64,000 nt of DNA, from assembly GCF_913055835.1 (NCBI RefSeq), contig NZ_CAJXKQ010000007.1:1-64000 (forward strand), written 5' to 3'. The notes below the pieces were generated by a model that was not told where the DNA came from, did no database searches, and was given only the letters and a program-made list of their open reading frames with translations. Shown here one piece after another: positions 1 to 9,724 of the stretch. The translations under genes and the position numbers were made by a program. This DNA comes from an uncultured Marinobacter sp. (GTDB taxonomy: Bacteria > Pseudomonadota > Gammaproteobacteria > Pseudomonadales > Oleiphilaceae). Every line of letters starts with the position of its first letter. The stretch's first letter is position 1.

Positions 1-321
1 ACTTACCGAACCAAGCCCGGAGGCGAATATCGCGTCCGTCACTTTACTCCCGTCTTTCAGGGATTGCTTGAAGCGCCGCATACGGACGGCATCCTGATAG
101 GCTTTTGGAGAGACACCAAACGCCGCCTTGAACTGTTTCTGTAAACGGGACGGTGACAGAGCGGCCACCTTCGCCAGGCTCGAGAGCGTGAGTGCTTCAT
201 CGGCGTGCATCTCAATGTGCTGTGCCACCCTGACCAGCCTGGCCACCCGTGCACTCTCCCCTGCCGCAGAGTCGCCGACGCCTGTCATCCAATCGCTATC
301 CTGTTCCGGGGAGCGGGACAT
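1..321 (-). CDS. AraC-type HTH region of an Ada-like methylated-DNA-protein cysteine methyltransferase (partial, cut by left edge)
   Basis: The first 107 residues of a gene that continues beyond base 1. The start is ATG at 319-321, with an AAAAGGG ribosome site just upstream. Residues about 24-105 form an AraC helix-turn-helix with the segments LSPSRLQKQFKAAFGVSPKAY and VTDAIFASGLGS. The last of these closely resembles the linker of Ada proteins. The N-terminal zinc/phosphotriester domain of E. coli Ada is absent, since the protein starts only about 25 residues before the HTH. The shorter Ada-like enzymes place an O6-methylguanine methyltransferase domain after this HTH, but that part would lie outside the window, so its presence is inferred. 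A plain AraC regulator is the alternative. Confidence 0.75.
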   Translation of the reverse strand, partial: MSRSPEQDSDWMTGVGDSAAGESARVARLVRVAQHIEMHADEALTLSSLAKVAALSPSRLQKQFKAAFGVSPKAYQDAVRMRRFKQSLKDGSKVTDAIFASGLGSVS

Positions 322-438
322 CTCATCACCCTTTTAATCATGGTCGTCGCGATGAGTAAAACCGACTTCGCCAATGGTTTCCATCCGATTGTTGCCGCCA
401 TTGATTTTCGGTTCTGCCCCCTCTGACAATGGCAGGCC

Positions 439-867
439 CTAGCTCGAGACGGTTTGACACACTCCCAAAGCCTGCGCCTTCACGTACTCACAAAACGCCT
501 CGACATCCGGGTTATGGAATTCGTCCGAAATAAACTCACTGGGAATCAGCCCTTCATCCCAGCGCGTTGTCACCAGTGTCACCTCAGGGGTGGCGTCATC
601 GTCTGAATAAATGCGGACCACTGCCGTAGTTTGATGAATGTACAGGTCCCGGAGTGGTCGACTGCAACGCAGGCTGTCCGCAGGCTGATCGGTATGGCAC
701 TGATACCCCGAGCCGCTGAAGAAATCGCGGGCAACCGACAACAGCTCCCCTGCTTCCTGCCCGGCAGACGAGGATAGATGAATGGAACGGGGCACGTCCC
801 CGATCACGTTGGTGCAACCCGACAGCGCAAGTACTCCGGCAATCACCAAGGATGTAAATACCCTCAT
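439..867 (-). CDS. Small predicted lipoprotein, unknown function
   Basis: 142 residues. A short signal peptide ends in a lipobox (LALSGC, Cys18), so the mature protein is probably lipid-anchored. The next residue is Thr rather than Asp, which favours the outer membrane. The mature part contains four further cysteines (GYQCHT, SLRCS, EAFCEY, LGVCQ), which could form two disulfides in the periplasm. I do not recognise the family. The ATG overlaps the TGA of the upstream lipoprotein gene (ATGA), and an AAGGG site lies inside the end of that gene, so the two are probably translationally coupled and may work together at the envelope. Confidence 0.7.
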   Translation of the reverse strand: MRVFTSLVIAGVLALSGCTNVIGDVPRSIHLSSSAGQEAGELLSVARDFFSGSGYQCHTDQPADSLRCSRPLRDLYIHQTTAVVRIYSDDDATPEVTLVTTRWDEGLIPSEFISDEFHNPDVEAFCEYVKAQALGVCQTVSS

Positions 868-1754
868 CCCTTAACGTCCTCCCTCAGCAGGAGGAGGGCT
901 CCCTGTAAATCCAGCTCATACAGATCGATAGACCAGGTGGCATCCAATGCTCCGTCCGCCCCGAGATCGATTTCCGCTTTGAGGAAGCGACCTTCCAAAC
1001 CAATGAAGTCGATGTAGAGACGACTGTTGCCGTCTGAAATGATGCTCCGCAACTCTCCGCCCTGTTCCTGAGACAGTTCAAAACGGCCCTGATCGGAGGC
1101 CGAAAGGTACCCTTGCCACTGCAAGGTTCTCAGGCCTGGATCCTCGTATGAAAGAGCGGCATCAAGCTCGAAGACGGGCTGTTCCGCGCCAGGCCCTCGC
1201 TCCGAGTTTACGAACTCACTTTCGTAGCCCGAATCGCCAACCCGGGAGAGCACATAAATTCCACTGTAGGCATGGGGCTCAGCCTCATCGGAAACAGCAA
1301 TTGAGAAGTCATCCACCTCGACCACATACGCCGTCGAGGCCTGATTCCAGTACACGCCCAAATCACCTTGATACAGGGAGCCATCAGGCTTCTTGCAGTT
1401 CTCGAAACGGTAGCGCGACCCCATGAGAGAGTTGCCCTGTAGATCGGTGACCGGCGATTCCACCTCATTTTCAAGGTTCACCTTTCCTTGCTCGCAGATG
1501 CCCAGTTGAATCGAGCTCCCCGGCAGAAGCCCCTGATAGGTGATCGCAAAGCGATTCAATGCGAGCGTTTCAAGGGCAGCCTGCGCAGCTCGGCGACTGA
1601 TGGCCTCAGCATTGTCCAGGGAAAGCGTTCCGGAAACCGGCTCGGGAGAACTGACAGGCGCGTCACTCGACGACCCCGAACCACCGCAACCCACAACGGC
1701 CAAGAGCGACCCCACCGCTAAACAACCACGTACCCAAGGATAGATCGTCGACAA
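864..1754 (-). CDS. Predicted lipoprotein, unknown function
   Basis: About 296 residues from a TTG start at 1752-1754. A longer reading from 1853 is possible, but the TTG has an AAGGAG site 7 nt upstream and gives a normal lipoprotein signal peptide ending in LAVVGC followed by a Gly/Ser-rich linker. The body is acidic and hydrophilic with no transmembrane segment. Beta-strand-like stretches with alternating hydrophobic residues (AYVVEVDDFSIAV, LYIDFIGLEGRF) suggest a beta-rich periplasmic domain. No known family was recognised. Its TGA overlaps the ATG of the next lipoprotein gene, forming a two-gene operon. Confidence 0.65.
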   Translation of the reverse strand: MSTIYPWVRGCLAVGSLLAVVGCGGSGSSSDAPVSSPEPVSGTLSLDNAEAISRRAAQAALETLALNRFAITYQGLLPGSSIQLGICEQGKVNLENEVESPVTDLQGNSLMGSRYRFENCKKPDGSLYQGDLGVYWNQASTAYVVEVDDFSIAVSDEAEPHAYSGIYVLSRVGDSGYESEFVNSERGPGAEQPVFELDAALSYEDPGLRTLQWQGYLSASDQGRFELSQEQGGELRSIISDGNSRLYIDFIGLEGRFLKAEIDLGADGALDATWSIDLYELDLQGALLLLREDVKG

Positions 1755-1859
1755 AACAGCACTCCTTACTGAAACTGATTTCCATTTAGTGAGCAAGCAT
1801 TCTACCCCAGATCTCGCACAATCGTGGTGCGAAAATCTCACGAACACAGCCAAAGCTCG

Positions 1860-3617
1860 TCAATAGGCCTTACGATACTGCCCCCGATAATCGAAGATTC
1901 GCTCCTGCACTTGCCAGTAATGCTTCTGCTTGCGAGCAATCACGAAATCCGGCGCGGGTAACAGCACCTGCATCTCCAGCACCTCATTTGCCCGGGCAAA
2001 GACTTTCGGAGCCTGGCCATTGGCAAACCGTCGGCCAAACAGCTTGTTGAACACGGCGCGCTGGCCTGGCTTGCTGAAATCGAAAGACTCCCGGAGTTCC
2101 TCCCCGTCTTCTCCGTGGTAGGTCATCCGAAGTTTCTGGCCTTCTCCCGCCAGAGAAATGCCGGCGCATCGGATGACCATGGCATCCTTAAGCTTCAGGG
2201 CATCCCGCAGTTGATCATCCGGGTCGATAATCGCCTGGTGGCAGTGCCCGCAGTTGCGGGCAGCGATGTCGTTCTCACCACCACAATGTGGACATTCCTT
2301 GAACCGGAACCGGTAGTCGCATTGCTGTGGCCGCCCAGCGTCATCTTCTATGGATTCCAGCAGGCCCTGGCACCGGCGGCCATAATGCTCAACGACACGA
2401 CCGTCGCTGTCGGTTTTGCCCCAGAAGATGTTGGCAAAACCGCAGCCAGGGCAGAACACCTGTACCGGTTCACTGTCGGGGTTGGGCTTCGGCTCCCCAA
2501 CTTCCGGATGATGCAGATTGACATGATTGCCAGCGTAATCAATCACCAGGCAATCCCGTTTCCCCTCATCCAACCGCAAGCCTCGGCCGACAATCTGCTG
2601 ATACAGGCTTACCGACTGAGTAGGCCGCAAGATGGCGATCAGGTCCACATGGGGGGCATCAAACCCGGTAGTCAGCACAGACACATTCACCAGGTACTTC
2701 AACTGCCGTTGTTTGAAGCGCTGGATCAGCTGGTCGCGATCTCGCAGATCAGTCGCGCCGGTCACCAGGGCGGTTTCCTGCTCGGGCAAGTACCCGGCAA
2801 TTTCCTGCGCGTGCTGCACTGTCGCCACGAAAATCATCACCCCCTGGCGCTCGGCCGCCATCTCCATCACCTGTTCGATGATGGCACGTGTCACCCGCTG
2901 ATGTTTGCTCAACAATTGGTTGACGTCTTTCTCGGCGTATTCGCCAAAACGGTCCTGCGTCAGCGTGGAGAAATCGTATTGGGCCACGGCGGCGTTGACC
3001 AATTCAGGCCGGGTGAGGTAACCACGGTTGATCATGTAGCTCAGGGGCAATTCGTAGATGCAGTGCCGGAAAGGCTTGTCCTGTTCGTCATCAGAACCAC
3101 GAACAAAACCCCGGTAGTGGTAACGATAGATCCATCCCATGGCCAGGCGGTAGGGAGTGGCGGTGAGCCCAAGCACCTTCAGGGAGTCATTCTGCTGCCG
3201 TAAAAGCTCGATGATCCGCTGGTACTGGCTGGTTTCCTTGCCACTCACCCGGTGGCACTCATCGATAATAACCAGCGAGTATTCATCCCGGAACTGGTCC
3301 AGATTCGCCGCCACCGACTGCACGCTGGCAAAGGTCACCTGATGGTGGTTCTCCTTGCGCTTTAGCCCGGCCGCAAAGACTCTCCCCGACAAACCATAAC
3401 TCTGATACTTGGCGTGATTCTGCTCCACCAGCTCCTTCACATGGGTCAGCACCAGAATCCTGCGCCTGGCAAGGCGGGCCAACTCGGCAATCACCAGACT
3501 TTTGCCAGCACCGGTTGGCAGCACAATAACGGCAGACTCATCAGACTTCCTGAAATGATTCAGCGTGGCATCAACCGCTTCCTGCTGGTAAGGCCGGAGT
3601 TTAAAAGGCGCATTCAT
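1860..3617 (-). CDS. radD: RadD (YejH) family SF2 DNA repair helicase
   Basis: 585 residues, essentially the length of E. coli RadD/YejH. Walker A PTGAGKS is at 34-40, the DECH box at 119-122, the motif III-like LTATP near 153-157 and motif [10 protein letters not shown] follow. C-terminal cysteine clusters (CPGCG, then CPHCGG...NCGHC) match the zinc-binding tail of RadD. In E. coli RadD is an ATPase that works with RecA and SSB in recombination and double-strand break repair; that role is carried over by homology. It is a single gene, 6 nt beyond the end of a longer reading of the lipoprotein gene, and divergent from the cation ATPase gene. Nothing nearby suggests a restriction function. Confidence 0.88.
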   Translation of the reverse strand: MNAPFKLRPYQQEAVDATLNHFRKSDESAVIVLPTGAGKSLVIAELARLARRRILVLTHVKELVEQNHAKYQSYGLSGRVFAAGLKRKENHHQVTFASVQSVAANLDQFRDEYSLVIIDECHRVSGKETSQYQRIIELLRQQNDSLKVLGLTATPYRLAMGWIYRYHYRGFVRGSDDEQDKPFRHCIYELPLSYMINRGYLTRPELVNAAVAQYDFSTLTQDRFGEYAEKDVNQLLSKHQRVTRAIIEQVMEMAAERQGVMIFVATVQHAQEIAGYLPEQETALVTGATDLRDRDQLIQRFKQRQLKYLVNVSVLTTGFDAPHVDLIAILRPTQSVSLYQQIVGRGLRLDEGKRDCLVIDYAGNHVNLHHPEVGEPKPNPDSEPVQVFCPGCGFANIFWGKTDSDGRVVEHYGRRCQGLLESIEDDAGRPQQCDYRFRFKECPHCGGENDIAARNCGHCHQAIIDPDDQLRDALKLKDAMVIRCAGISLAGEGQKLRMTYHGEDGEELRESFDFSKPGQRAVFNKLFGRRFANGQAPKVFARANEVLEMQVLLPAPDFVIARKQKHYWQVQERIFDYRGQYRKAY

Positions 3618-3798
3618 CTGGGGGGCTTAATCGCTCTCGGGGTGATAACGCCACCATACTAACAAATATCGATGTTATTACCTGCTGGCCCAGAGAGTGG
3701 TATCGGCACTCGCGTGAGGGCCTTGCCTTACCCACCAGCCCGAGGGCGCCTATACTTCCGGTACCCCGTTATTCCCTATCCTGCGTGGACCGAGAACC

Positions 3799-6459
3799 AT
3801 GAATAGCGCAGCCCCTGAGCGCCCCACTACGCCCGAACGGGCCGACAACGGACTTTCTCGCCAGGAGGCCAGTGCCCGGCTGGAGCAATTCGGTTACAAC
3901 CGGCTGCCCGCTCCTCCCATGCCGGGTGTCGTGGAGCTGTTTGCGCGGCAGTTCCTCAGCCCGTTCATCTACATCCTCCTGATCGCGTCTGCGGTTTCAT
4001 TTGCACTCGGCCAGACCCCCAGCGGGGTTTTCATCCTGATCGTGCTGCTGATCAATGCCGTTATCGGCACGGTCCAGGAGTTTTCGGCCCAGAAGGCCGC
4101 CGCCGCGCTGAAGCAATTGATGAAAGGCACAGCACATGCCATTCGGGACGGACAGATTGTCACCGTTGACGTCGAAGAGATTGTTCCCGGCGACATCGTT
4201 TTGCTGTCCTCTGGCGACAAGGTGCCAGCTGATATCCAGTTGCTCAGCGCCAGCAGCCTGGCGGTGGACGAGTCCATGCTGACGGGGGAATCCCTGGCGG
4301 TTGCCAAGACTGCGGGTGCAACCAGCGACGACAGCACGCCCCTCACAGAGCGCGTTGACCAATGCTTTGCCGGCAGCATCATCACCCACGGGCGCGCACG
4401 AGGCCGAGTGATAGCCACCGCTTCCGATACCCAGCTTGGCAAAATTGCCCAGGGTGTTACCGGCAAAACGTCGGCCGAACCGCCTCTGATGATCCGGATC
4501 CGCAAGTTCACCTATCAGGTTGCCTTCGGCATTCTCGGGGCTATTGCTGCCCTGGCAGGCCTGATGATTCTGGATGGCGGTTACTCCATCGAGGAGATGA
4601 TTCTCATGACCATCGGCCTGGCAGTTTCGGTGATTCCCGAAGGCCTGCCTGCCGCTCTCACCGTTGCTCTCGCCATCGGCATGTCCCGGATGGCAAAGCG
4701 CAACGTCATCATCCGCAAGCTTGTTGCCGTGGAGGCCCTCGGATCCTGCACCCTTATCTGCTCCGACAAGACCGGCACCCTCACCGTCAACGAACTGACC
4801 ATTCGCAGGGTGATGCTGCCGGATGGCCGCCAGTTCGAGGTCACCGGGGAAGGGGTGGCACCGGGAGGAGAAATCACAGGGCATGCAGGTGCTCAGGTAG
4901 ATGCGACGGGACAGGAGACACTCAGGGAGCTCTGCGTCGCAGGTGTCCTCGCCAATGAAAGCCACCTCGACTACAGCGGCGGCGAGTGGGTTTCCCAGGG
5001 AGATATCGTCGACATCGCCTTTCTGGTGATGGCTAAGAAACTGGACATGTCCATCACGGACCTGCGAACCCGGCAGGAGCAGGTAGCCCTGATCCCCTAC
5101 GAGTCGGAAAAGGCCTACAGTGGGGTGGTTAACCGGGTTGGCGATCAAACCGTCATTTACGCCAAGGGCAGCCCTGAAAAGATGCTGGCCATGTGCGACC
5201 GGATGGCCACCGCGGACGGCTCCATAGCCATCGACAAGCCGGCGCTCGAGCGCCAATTCACCGAGCTTGCTTCCCGGGGCTACCGGATAATTGCGCTTGC
5301 GAAGAGAACCTCCGAACACGGCGACCATGAAATGGCCGGGATGGTCTTTCTCGGCATGGTCGCCATGATCGACCCGCTTCGCCATGAAGCCTTCGAAGCT
5401 ATTGAAAAATGTCGTACCGGCGGTATCGAAGTGGCCATGGTCACCGGTGACCACCCGGCGACCGCGAAGTCGATAGCCCAGGAACTGGGCCTGTGTGATG
5501 CAGACGCAACGGTTGTGACCGGTTCAATGCTGGATGAAGCCAGCGCCAGTGGTCAGGAGGCGATCGACCAGCTCATTCGCCAGACGCGGGTGTTCGCCCG
5601 CATAGAGCCCACCCGAAAAGCACAGATCGTGGACAGCTTCATGCGCGACGGGCATTTCGTCGCAGTCACCGGCGATGGTGTCAATGATGCACCCGCCATG
5701 CGTCAGGCCCATGCCGGCATCGCCATGGGTAAGCGCGGCACCGATGTCGCCAAGGAAACGGCCGACCTGATCGTTACCGACGATAATTTTTCCTCCATCG
5801 TCGCCGGCATCGAGCAGGGCCGGGTGGTATACAACAACATCCGCAAGGTGATCGGGCTGCTAGTTGCTACCGGATTCTCGGCGATCCTGCTCTTCTTCCT
5901 GTGTGTGCTGGCCGGTCTGCCAATGCCCATGATCGCGGTACAGCTCCTGTGGCTGAACCTCGTTGCCAACGGATTTCAGGACGTAGCCCTCGCCTTCGAG
6001 CCGAAGGAAGGCGGCGAATTGTCGGTAAAGCCACGCTCACCCCACGAGCCCGTGTTCGACAAGCACATCATTGAGCACGTTCTGGTGGTGGGCTCATGGA
6101 TGGGCCTCGTTGCCTTCCTCAATTTCCAGTGGACGCTCGGCCAGGGCCAAAGCATTGAGGAAGCCCGCAACATCACGCTGATGCTGATGGTGCTCTTCGG
6201 CAACATTCACGCGCTGAGCAGTCGCTCGGAGTTCCGCTCGCTGTTCCGCATCCCCCTGCTGCGCAACCCCTTCCTGATGCTGGCGGTTCCCCTCGCGCAA
6301 CTGGCGCACATTGGTGCCATGTATGTGCCGGGGCTCTCCAATGTACTGCAGATTCAGCCGATATCCCTGGCAGAGTGGCTGCAGTTGCTCGCGCTCGCCA
6401 TGAGCCTTGTCATTGTAGAGGAGCTGCATAAGGTACTGATCAGGAGGCGGCGACGGTGA
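3799..6459 (+). CDS. P2-type cation-transporting ATPase (Ca2+-ATPase-like)
   Basis: 886 residues. An N-terminal cation-ATPase domain is followed by a transmembrane pair and an actuator domain with TGES. The PEGLP motif in the M4 helix is followed by the phosphorylation site DKTGT (Asp at residue 323), the hinge motif TGDGVNDAP, and a C-terminal set of transmembrane helices. The PEGLP signature places it among P2A/P2B Ca2+ pumps and their bacterial relatives rather than heavy-metal P1B pumps, as it has no CPC motif. The ion could be Ca2+, Mn2+, Mg2+ or Na+, and sequence reading alone does not decide. It should sit in the inner membrane and export cations at the cost of ATP. It is divergent from radD and 56 nt before the threonine aldolase gene. 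Confidence 0.85.
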   Translation: MNSAAPERPTTPERADNGLSRQEASARLEQFGYNRLPAPPMPGVVELFARQFLSPFIYILLIASAVSFALGQTPSGVFILIVLLINAVIGTVQEFSAQKAAAALKQLMKGTAHAIRDGQIVTVDVEEIVPGDIVLLSSGDKVPADIQLLSASSLAVDESMLTGESLAVAKTAGATSDDSTPLTERVDQCFAGSIITHGRARGRVIATASDTQLGKIAQGVTGKTSAEPPLMIRIRKFTYQVAFGILGAIAALAGLMILDGGYSIEEMILMTIGLAVSVIPEGLPAALTVALAIGMSRMAKRNVIIRKLVAVEALGSCTLICSDKTGTLTVNELTIRRVMLPDGRQFEVTGEGVAPGGEITGHAGAQVDATGQETLRELCVAGVLANESHLDYSGGEWVSQGDIVDIAFLVMAKKLDMSITDLRTRQEQVALIPYESEKAYSGVVNRVGDQTVIYAKGSPEKMLAMCDRMATADGSIAIDKPALERQFTELASRGYRIIALAKRTSEHGDHEMAGMVFLGMVAMIDPLRHEAFEAIEKCRTGGIEVAMVTGDHPATAKSIAQELGLCDADATVVTGSMLDEASASGQEAIDQLIRQTRVFARIEPTRKAQIVDSFMRDGHFVAVTGDGVNDAPAMRQAHAGIAMGKRGTDVAKETADLIVTDDNFSSIVAGIEQGRVVYNNIRKVIGLLVATGFSAILLFFLCVLAGLPMPMIAVQLLWLNLVANGFQDVALAFEPKEGGELSVKPRSPHEPVFDKHIIEHVLVVGSWMGLVAFLNFQWTLGQGQSIEEARNITLMLMVLFGNIHALSSRSEFRSLFRIPLLRNPFLMLAVPLAQLAHIGAMYVPGLSNVLQIQPISLAEWLQLLALAMSLVIVEELHKVLIRRRRR

Positions 6460-6515
6460 ATCTGTGGTGAGATCCCGATAAGCTTGGAACAGGTTTTCTT
6501 CAGGACAACGAACGC

Positions 6516-7526
6516 ATGATCGATTTTCGCAGCGACACAGTTACACGCCCTACCCCCGAAATGCGCGAAGCCATGGCCAATGCCGATGTGGGCGACGACG
6601 TATACGGCGATGACCCCACTGTGAACAGCCTGCAAGCCTACGCCGCCGAACGGCTGGGCTTCGAGTCGGCCCTTTTTACCGCCACCGGCACCCAGGCCAA
6701 CCTGCTGGCCATCATGAGCCACTGTGGCCGGGGCGATGAGTACCTCTGTGGTCAGTCGGCCCACAACTATCGTTACGAGGGCGGTGGCGCCGCCGTGCTT
6801 GGCAGCGTTCAACCTCAACCCATTGAGAACGAGCCAGACGGCAGCATCAATCTTGAAAAAGCCAAAGCTGCCATCAAGCCCGACGATTTCCATTTCGCCC
6901 CTACTCGCCTGCTCTCCCTGGAAAACACCATTGGTGGCAAAGTGTTGTCGCTGGAGTACCAGCGCCAGGCCCGGGCGTTTTGCGACGAGCACGGCCTTCT
7001 GCTGCACTTGGATGGCGCGCGGGTGTTCAACGCAGCCGTGAAGTCCCACTGCGACGTTACCGAAATCACCAGACACTACGACTCGGTGAGCGTTTGCCTC
7101 TCAAAAGGGCTGGGCGCACCTGTCGGTTCGCTGCTGCTGGGTTCGAAAGCCTTTATCGAGCGGGCAACACGGCTGCGCAAAATGGTGGGTGGCGGCATGC
7201 GCCAGGCCGGCATACTGGCTGCGGCCGGGCGAATCGCCTTTGAGAAAGGGCCGCTGCGGCTGATTGAAGATCACGAGAACGCCGAGTACCTGAGCGCCGG
7301 CCTGGCCGACATCCCGCAACTGGAAATCAATCCCGAGAGCACCCAGACCAACATCGTCTATGCCCGTTGCAGGTCCAGCAGAGCAGCCCAATTACGCGAC
7401 TACCTGTCTGAGCAGGGCATCCTGATCACGGCGGGGGACCCGATTCGCTTTGTGACGCACCTGGATGTAGATCGCCCGGATGTCGATCGGTTGCTGGATG
7501 CTATCCGACGGTTCTATCAGGGTTAA
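6516..7526 (+). CDS. ltaE: Low-specificity L-threonine aldolase
   Basis: 336 residues, typical length. The family start [12 protein letters not shown] is present, as is the PLP-aspartate segment [11 protein letters not shown]. The Schiff-base lysine is Lys197 in [12 protein letters not shown]. The enzyme is cytosolic and PLP-dependent; it cleaves L-threonine and L-allo-threonine to glycine and acetaldehyde and acts on other beta-hydroxy amino acids. The next gene starts 11 nt after the stop, so the two are probably co-transcribed, although no pathway link between them is obvious. Confidence 0.92.
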   Translation: MIDFRSDTVTRPTPEMREAMANADVGDDVYGDDPTVNSLQAYAAERLGFESALFTATGTQANLLAIMSHCGRGDEYLCGQSAHNYRYEGGGAAVLGSVQPQPIENEPDGSINLEKAKAAIKPDDFHFAPTRLLSLENTIGGKVLSLEYQRQARAFCDEHGLLLHLDGARVFNAAVKSHCDVTEITRHYDSVSVCLSKGLGAPVGSLLLGSKAFIERATRLRKMVGGGMRQAGILAAAGRIAFEKGPLRLIEDHENAEYLSAGLADIPQLEINPESTQTNIVYARCRSSRAAQLRDYLSEQGILITAGDPIRFVTHLDVDRPDVDRLLDAIRRFYQG

Positions 7527-7537
7527 GGAGCGATCCC

Positions 7538-8083
7538 TTGGCAACACCAAAACGCATCTACCTCGCCGGCCCGGAAGTCTTCTTCCCCGCCCAAGAACAC
7601 CAGGCCATCGTGGCCGAGAAAAAACGCCTGCTGCTGGAATACGGGCTGGAAGGCATAGACCCACTGGATACCGAACTCACCTTCTCCGACAACGAGGCGA
7701 AATTCCGGCGCGGCCATCGGATCTTCCGGGCCAACCGGGAACTTATGGACAGCTGCGATGCCATCATCGCCAACCTGACGCCCTTTCGCGGCATCAGTGC
7801 CGACCCGGGGACGGTCTTCGAAGTCGGCTATATGATCGGACAAGGCAAGCGCGCTTTCGGATTTACCCTGGATAACCGGTACTACCGGGAACGGGCCGGT
7901 GGCACCGACCTGGACAAGCTGGGCCACGCCATCGAGGATTTCGAAATGACCGACAACCTTATGATCGAGGGTGGCATCTACGGTTCACCTGGCCAGCTCT
8001 TCGTGGCGGACCAGCCGGGCGAGCATCCCTTCTTCTCCGCAGAGTTGTTTCGCCGCTGCGTGCAGGCCATTGCGAGCGGCTGA
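7538..8083 (+). CDS. Nucleoside 2-deoxyribosyltransferase family protein
   Basis: 181 residues from a TTG start at 7538, chosen because AAGGAG sits 7 nt upstream and no ATG gives the full domain. The fold signature is clear: N-terminal IYLAGPEVFF, the middle segment DSCDAIIANLTPFRG and the catalytic-region motif DPGTVFEVGYMIGQGK, where Glu is the expected nucleophile. Family members move or hydrolyse the deoxyribose-base bond of nucleosides in salvage or housecleaning. Whether this one is a transferase or a hydrolase is open. It follows ltaE closely on the same strand. Confidence 0.82.
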   Translation: MATPKRIYLAGPEVFFPAQEHQAIVAEKKRLLLEYGLEGIDPLDTELTFSDNEAKFRRGHRIFRANRELMDSCDAIIANLTPFRGISADPGTVFEVGYMIGQGKRAFGFTLDNRYYRERAGGTDLDKLGHAIEDFEMTDNLMIEGGIYGSPGQLFVADQPGEHPFFSAELFRRCVQAIASG

Positions 8084-8095
8084 TACCGCTAACAT

Positions 8096-8485
8096 TCAAT
8101 GCCTTGCCTTGGTCACCACTTCCGGCGTTACCGGCTCTCCGGCTTTTCCGGCTTTTCCGGCAAGAATGCGATCGGCATTCAGTGAGGCAATGGGCACCCG
8201 GGTATCTCTGGGCACATCACCGCTAAGTTGCAATTCGAGATAGCGTAACGCACACACCCGCAGGAAGGATGTGAAGTTACCGAGGTCGTGGCCGGCATCA
8301 ATGGACTCGTGGTAAAGCCTGGTGATCATCTGCGGCAGATTCATACCATCGCGCTCAGCCAGCTCGGACAGCACCTGCCAAAAGGCGTTCTCCATCCTCA
8401 CACTGGTTACCATGCCATCAATACGCAGGGAGTGGGTGCGGCTGACCCAAAGCTCCGGATCGGCGTTGATAAAGAGCTTGCACAT
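8096..8485 (-). CDS. Ribbon-helix-helix domain protein
   Basis: 129 residues. The segment with HSLRIDGMVTSVRMENAFW, NLPQMITRLYHES and SFLRVCALRYLE matches the small ribbon-helix-helix domain family of proteobacteria that is sometimes mis-annotated as arylsulfate sulfotransferase-like. It probably binds DNA as a dimer; the target is unknown. A Lys/Gly/Pro-rich tail follows, encoded in part by a tandem GGCTTTTCC repeat near 8141-8160. The gene converges on the deoxyribosyltransferase gene with only 12 nt between stops. Confidence 0.7.
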   Translation of the reverse strand: MCKLFINADPELWVSRTHSLRIDGMVTSVRMENAFWQVLSELAERDGMNLPQMITRLYHESIDAGHDLGNFTSFLRVCALRYLELQLSGDVPRDTRVPIASLNADRILAGKAGKAGEPVTPEVVTKARH

Positions 8486-8545
8486 AACGGCCTCCCTGGG
8501 TGTATTCTCTGGCGCTGAAGGGCCGGCGGACTGGCCCCACCTGGG

Positions 8546-9115
8546 TTACTGGTCCAGCAACTTGAAGAACTGCGCCAGCCAGGCCGGATGAGCCGGCCAC
8601 GCGGGCGCTGTTACCAGATTAGCATCGGTGACCGCCTGATCAACCTCGATACCGGCAAAGGTGCCGCCCGCCAGCTCCACTTCCGGCTGGCAGGCCGGAT
8701 AGGCAGAGCACTTGCGCCCTTCCAGAACACCGGCGGCCGCCAGCAACTGGGCCCCGTGGCAGATCGCCGCCACCGGTTTGTAGGTCTCGAAGAAATGACG
8801 CACCAGCTTCTGCACATCCTTGTTGAGCCGCAGATATTCGGGGGCGCGGCCGCCAGGCACTACTAGGGCATCGTAGGCGGCCGGATCCAGCCCGTCGAAA
8901 TCGGCATTCAGCGCAAACCGATGGCCCGGTTTTTCGGTATAGGTCTGGTCGCCCTCGAAGTCGTGAATGGCCGTGGCCACCGTATCGCCCGCTTTCTTAT
9001 CTGGGCAAACGGCATGCACAGTATGGCCAACGGCCTGAAGCGCCTGGAACGGCACCATGGTTTCGTAGTCCTCGGTGAAATCACCGGTAATCATCAGAAT
9101 CTTCTTCCCGCTCAT
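8546..9115 (-). CDS. DJ-1/PfpI family protein
   Basis: 189 residues, a full-length class I glutamine-amidotransferase-like domain. The nucleophile elbow is AAICHGAQ with Cys119. The [13 protein letters not shown] loop is typical of PfpI/YhbO-type members. Such proteins are reported as proteases, glyoxalases or deglycases, so a role in handling reactive carbonyls or protein damage is likely, but the exact reaction cannot be read here. It is a single gene; its start is preceded by a GGAGACAGCC stretch. Confidence 0.85.
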   Translation of the reverse strand: MSGKKILMITGDFTEDYETMVPFQALQAVGHTVHAVCPDKKAGDTVATAIHDFEGDQTYTEKPGHRFALNADFDGLDPAAYDALVVPGGRAPEYLRLNKDVQKLVRHFFETYKPVAAICHGAQLLAAAGVLEGRKCSAYPACQPEVELAGGTFAGIEVDQAVTDANLVTAPAWPAHPAWLAQFFKLLDQ

Positions 9116-9237
9116 GGCTGTCTCCTTGTGTTTGTTTTGCCGGGTCTGGAAACATTAGCAGTGGTGGTTGCCACGCGGGTATTAAGGGGTTACTACAGGT
9201 TTGGCGGGAGAGTGCCTCGGAAAAACAGTACCGGCTT

Positions 9238-9678
9238 TCACCCGGACCGGATAACGTCCTCAATCGGCCGCCGCAGGGAGCGAGGCATCTGAGGGCCGCG
9301 GCCAATGCGCACAACAAGGTCCGGGCGCCGGTTGCCAATCCCAATGGCACTGGCAAATTCAGGGCGTAATGTCGCGACCTCAACGGGCTGGTTGATAAAC
9401 GCCGTGCGTAGGTCCAGAGCGGCGGCCTGAAGCAGGTTATCGGTGGCGCATCCCAAGCTGGCGTGAAGGTGGTGGTCATCGGGATCGACGGCAGGGCAGC
9501 GCCGGGAGAGATCGGGAAGCACCTGAATCCGGTTGGTTTCAAGCTTGAAAATCCAGGGCTGTGTATTATGGCTGGACGCTGCGAGAGTGGCGTACCGCAC
9601 CAGCTCTCTGTAGTCGTGTGATGGAGGGCCTGGCTCGGAGTGGCGCCAAGTTTCATTGACCATGTCCGTATAGTTCAT
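9238..9678 (-). pseudogene. Internally deleted nitroreductase (Acg-like) remnant
   Basis: An open frame of 146 codons. The first about 105 residues match the start of Acg-type nitroreductases (LVRYATLAASSHNTQPWIF, then LHASLGCATDNLLQAAAL). The last about 40 match their extreme C-terminus (RRPDLVVRIGRGPQ followed by SLRRPIEDVI). The family is usually over 300 residues, so roughly 180 residues containing most of the flavin-binding core seem to be missing, with the two ends joined in frame. This is most simply a deletion product without activity. A novel mini-protein is possible but unlikely. Confidence 0.65.
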
Positions 9679-9724
9679 AGTACCTCCAGGCTCCGAAAAT
9701 ACACCTGTCGAGATTCTCGCCGCG

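Noticed and set aside
2115..3203. Long open frame (362 codons) on the plus strand opposite radD
   Set aside because: It mirrors a well-supported helicase gene, has His/Gln-rich composition typical of a reverse-strand shadow in GC-rich DNA, and lacks a ribosome site.
1860..3617. RadD-type helicase considered as part of a restriction or defence system
   Set aside because: Length, zinc tail and context match the housekeeping repair protein RadD; no nuclease or methyltransferase gene is adjacent.
8141..8160. Tandem GGCTTTTCC repeat
   Set aside because: It lies inside the ribbon-helix-helix gene and simply encodes a GKAGKAGE tail; two units are too few to call a functional repeat.
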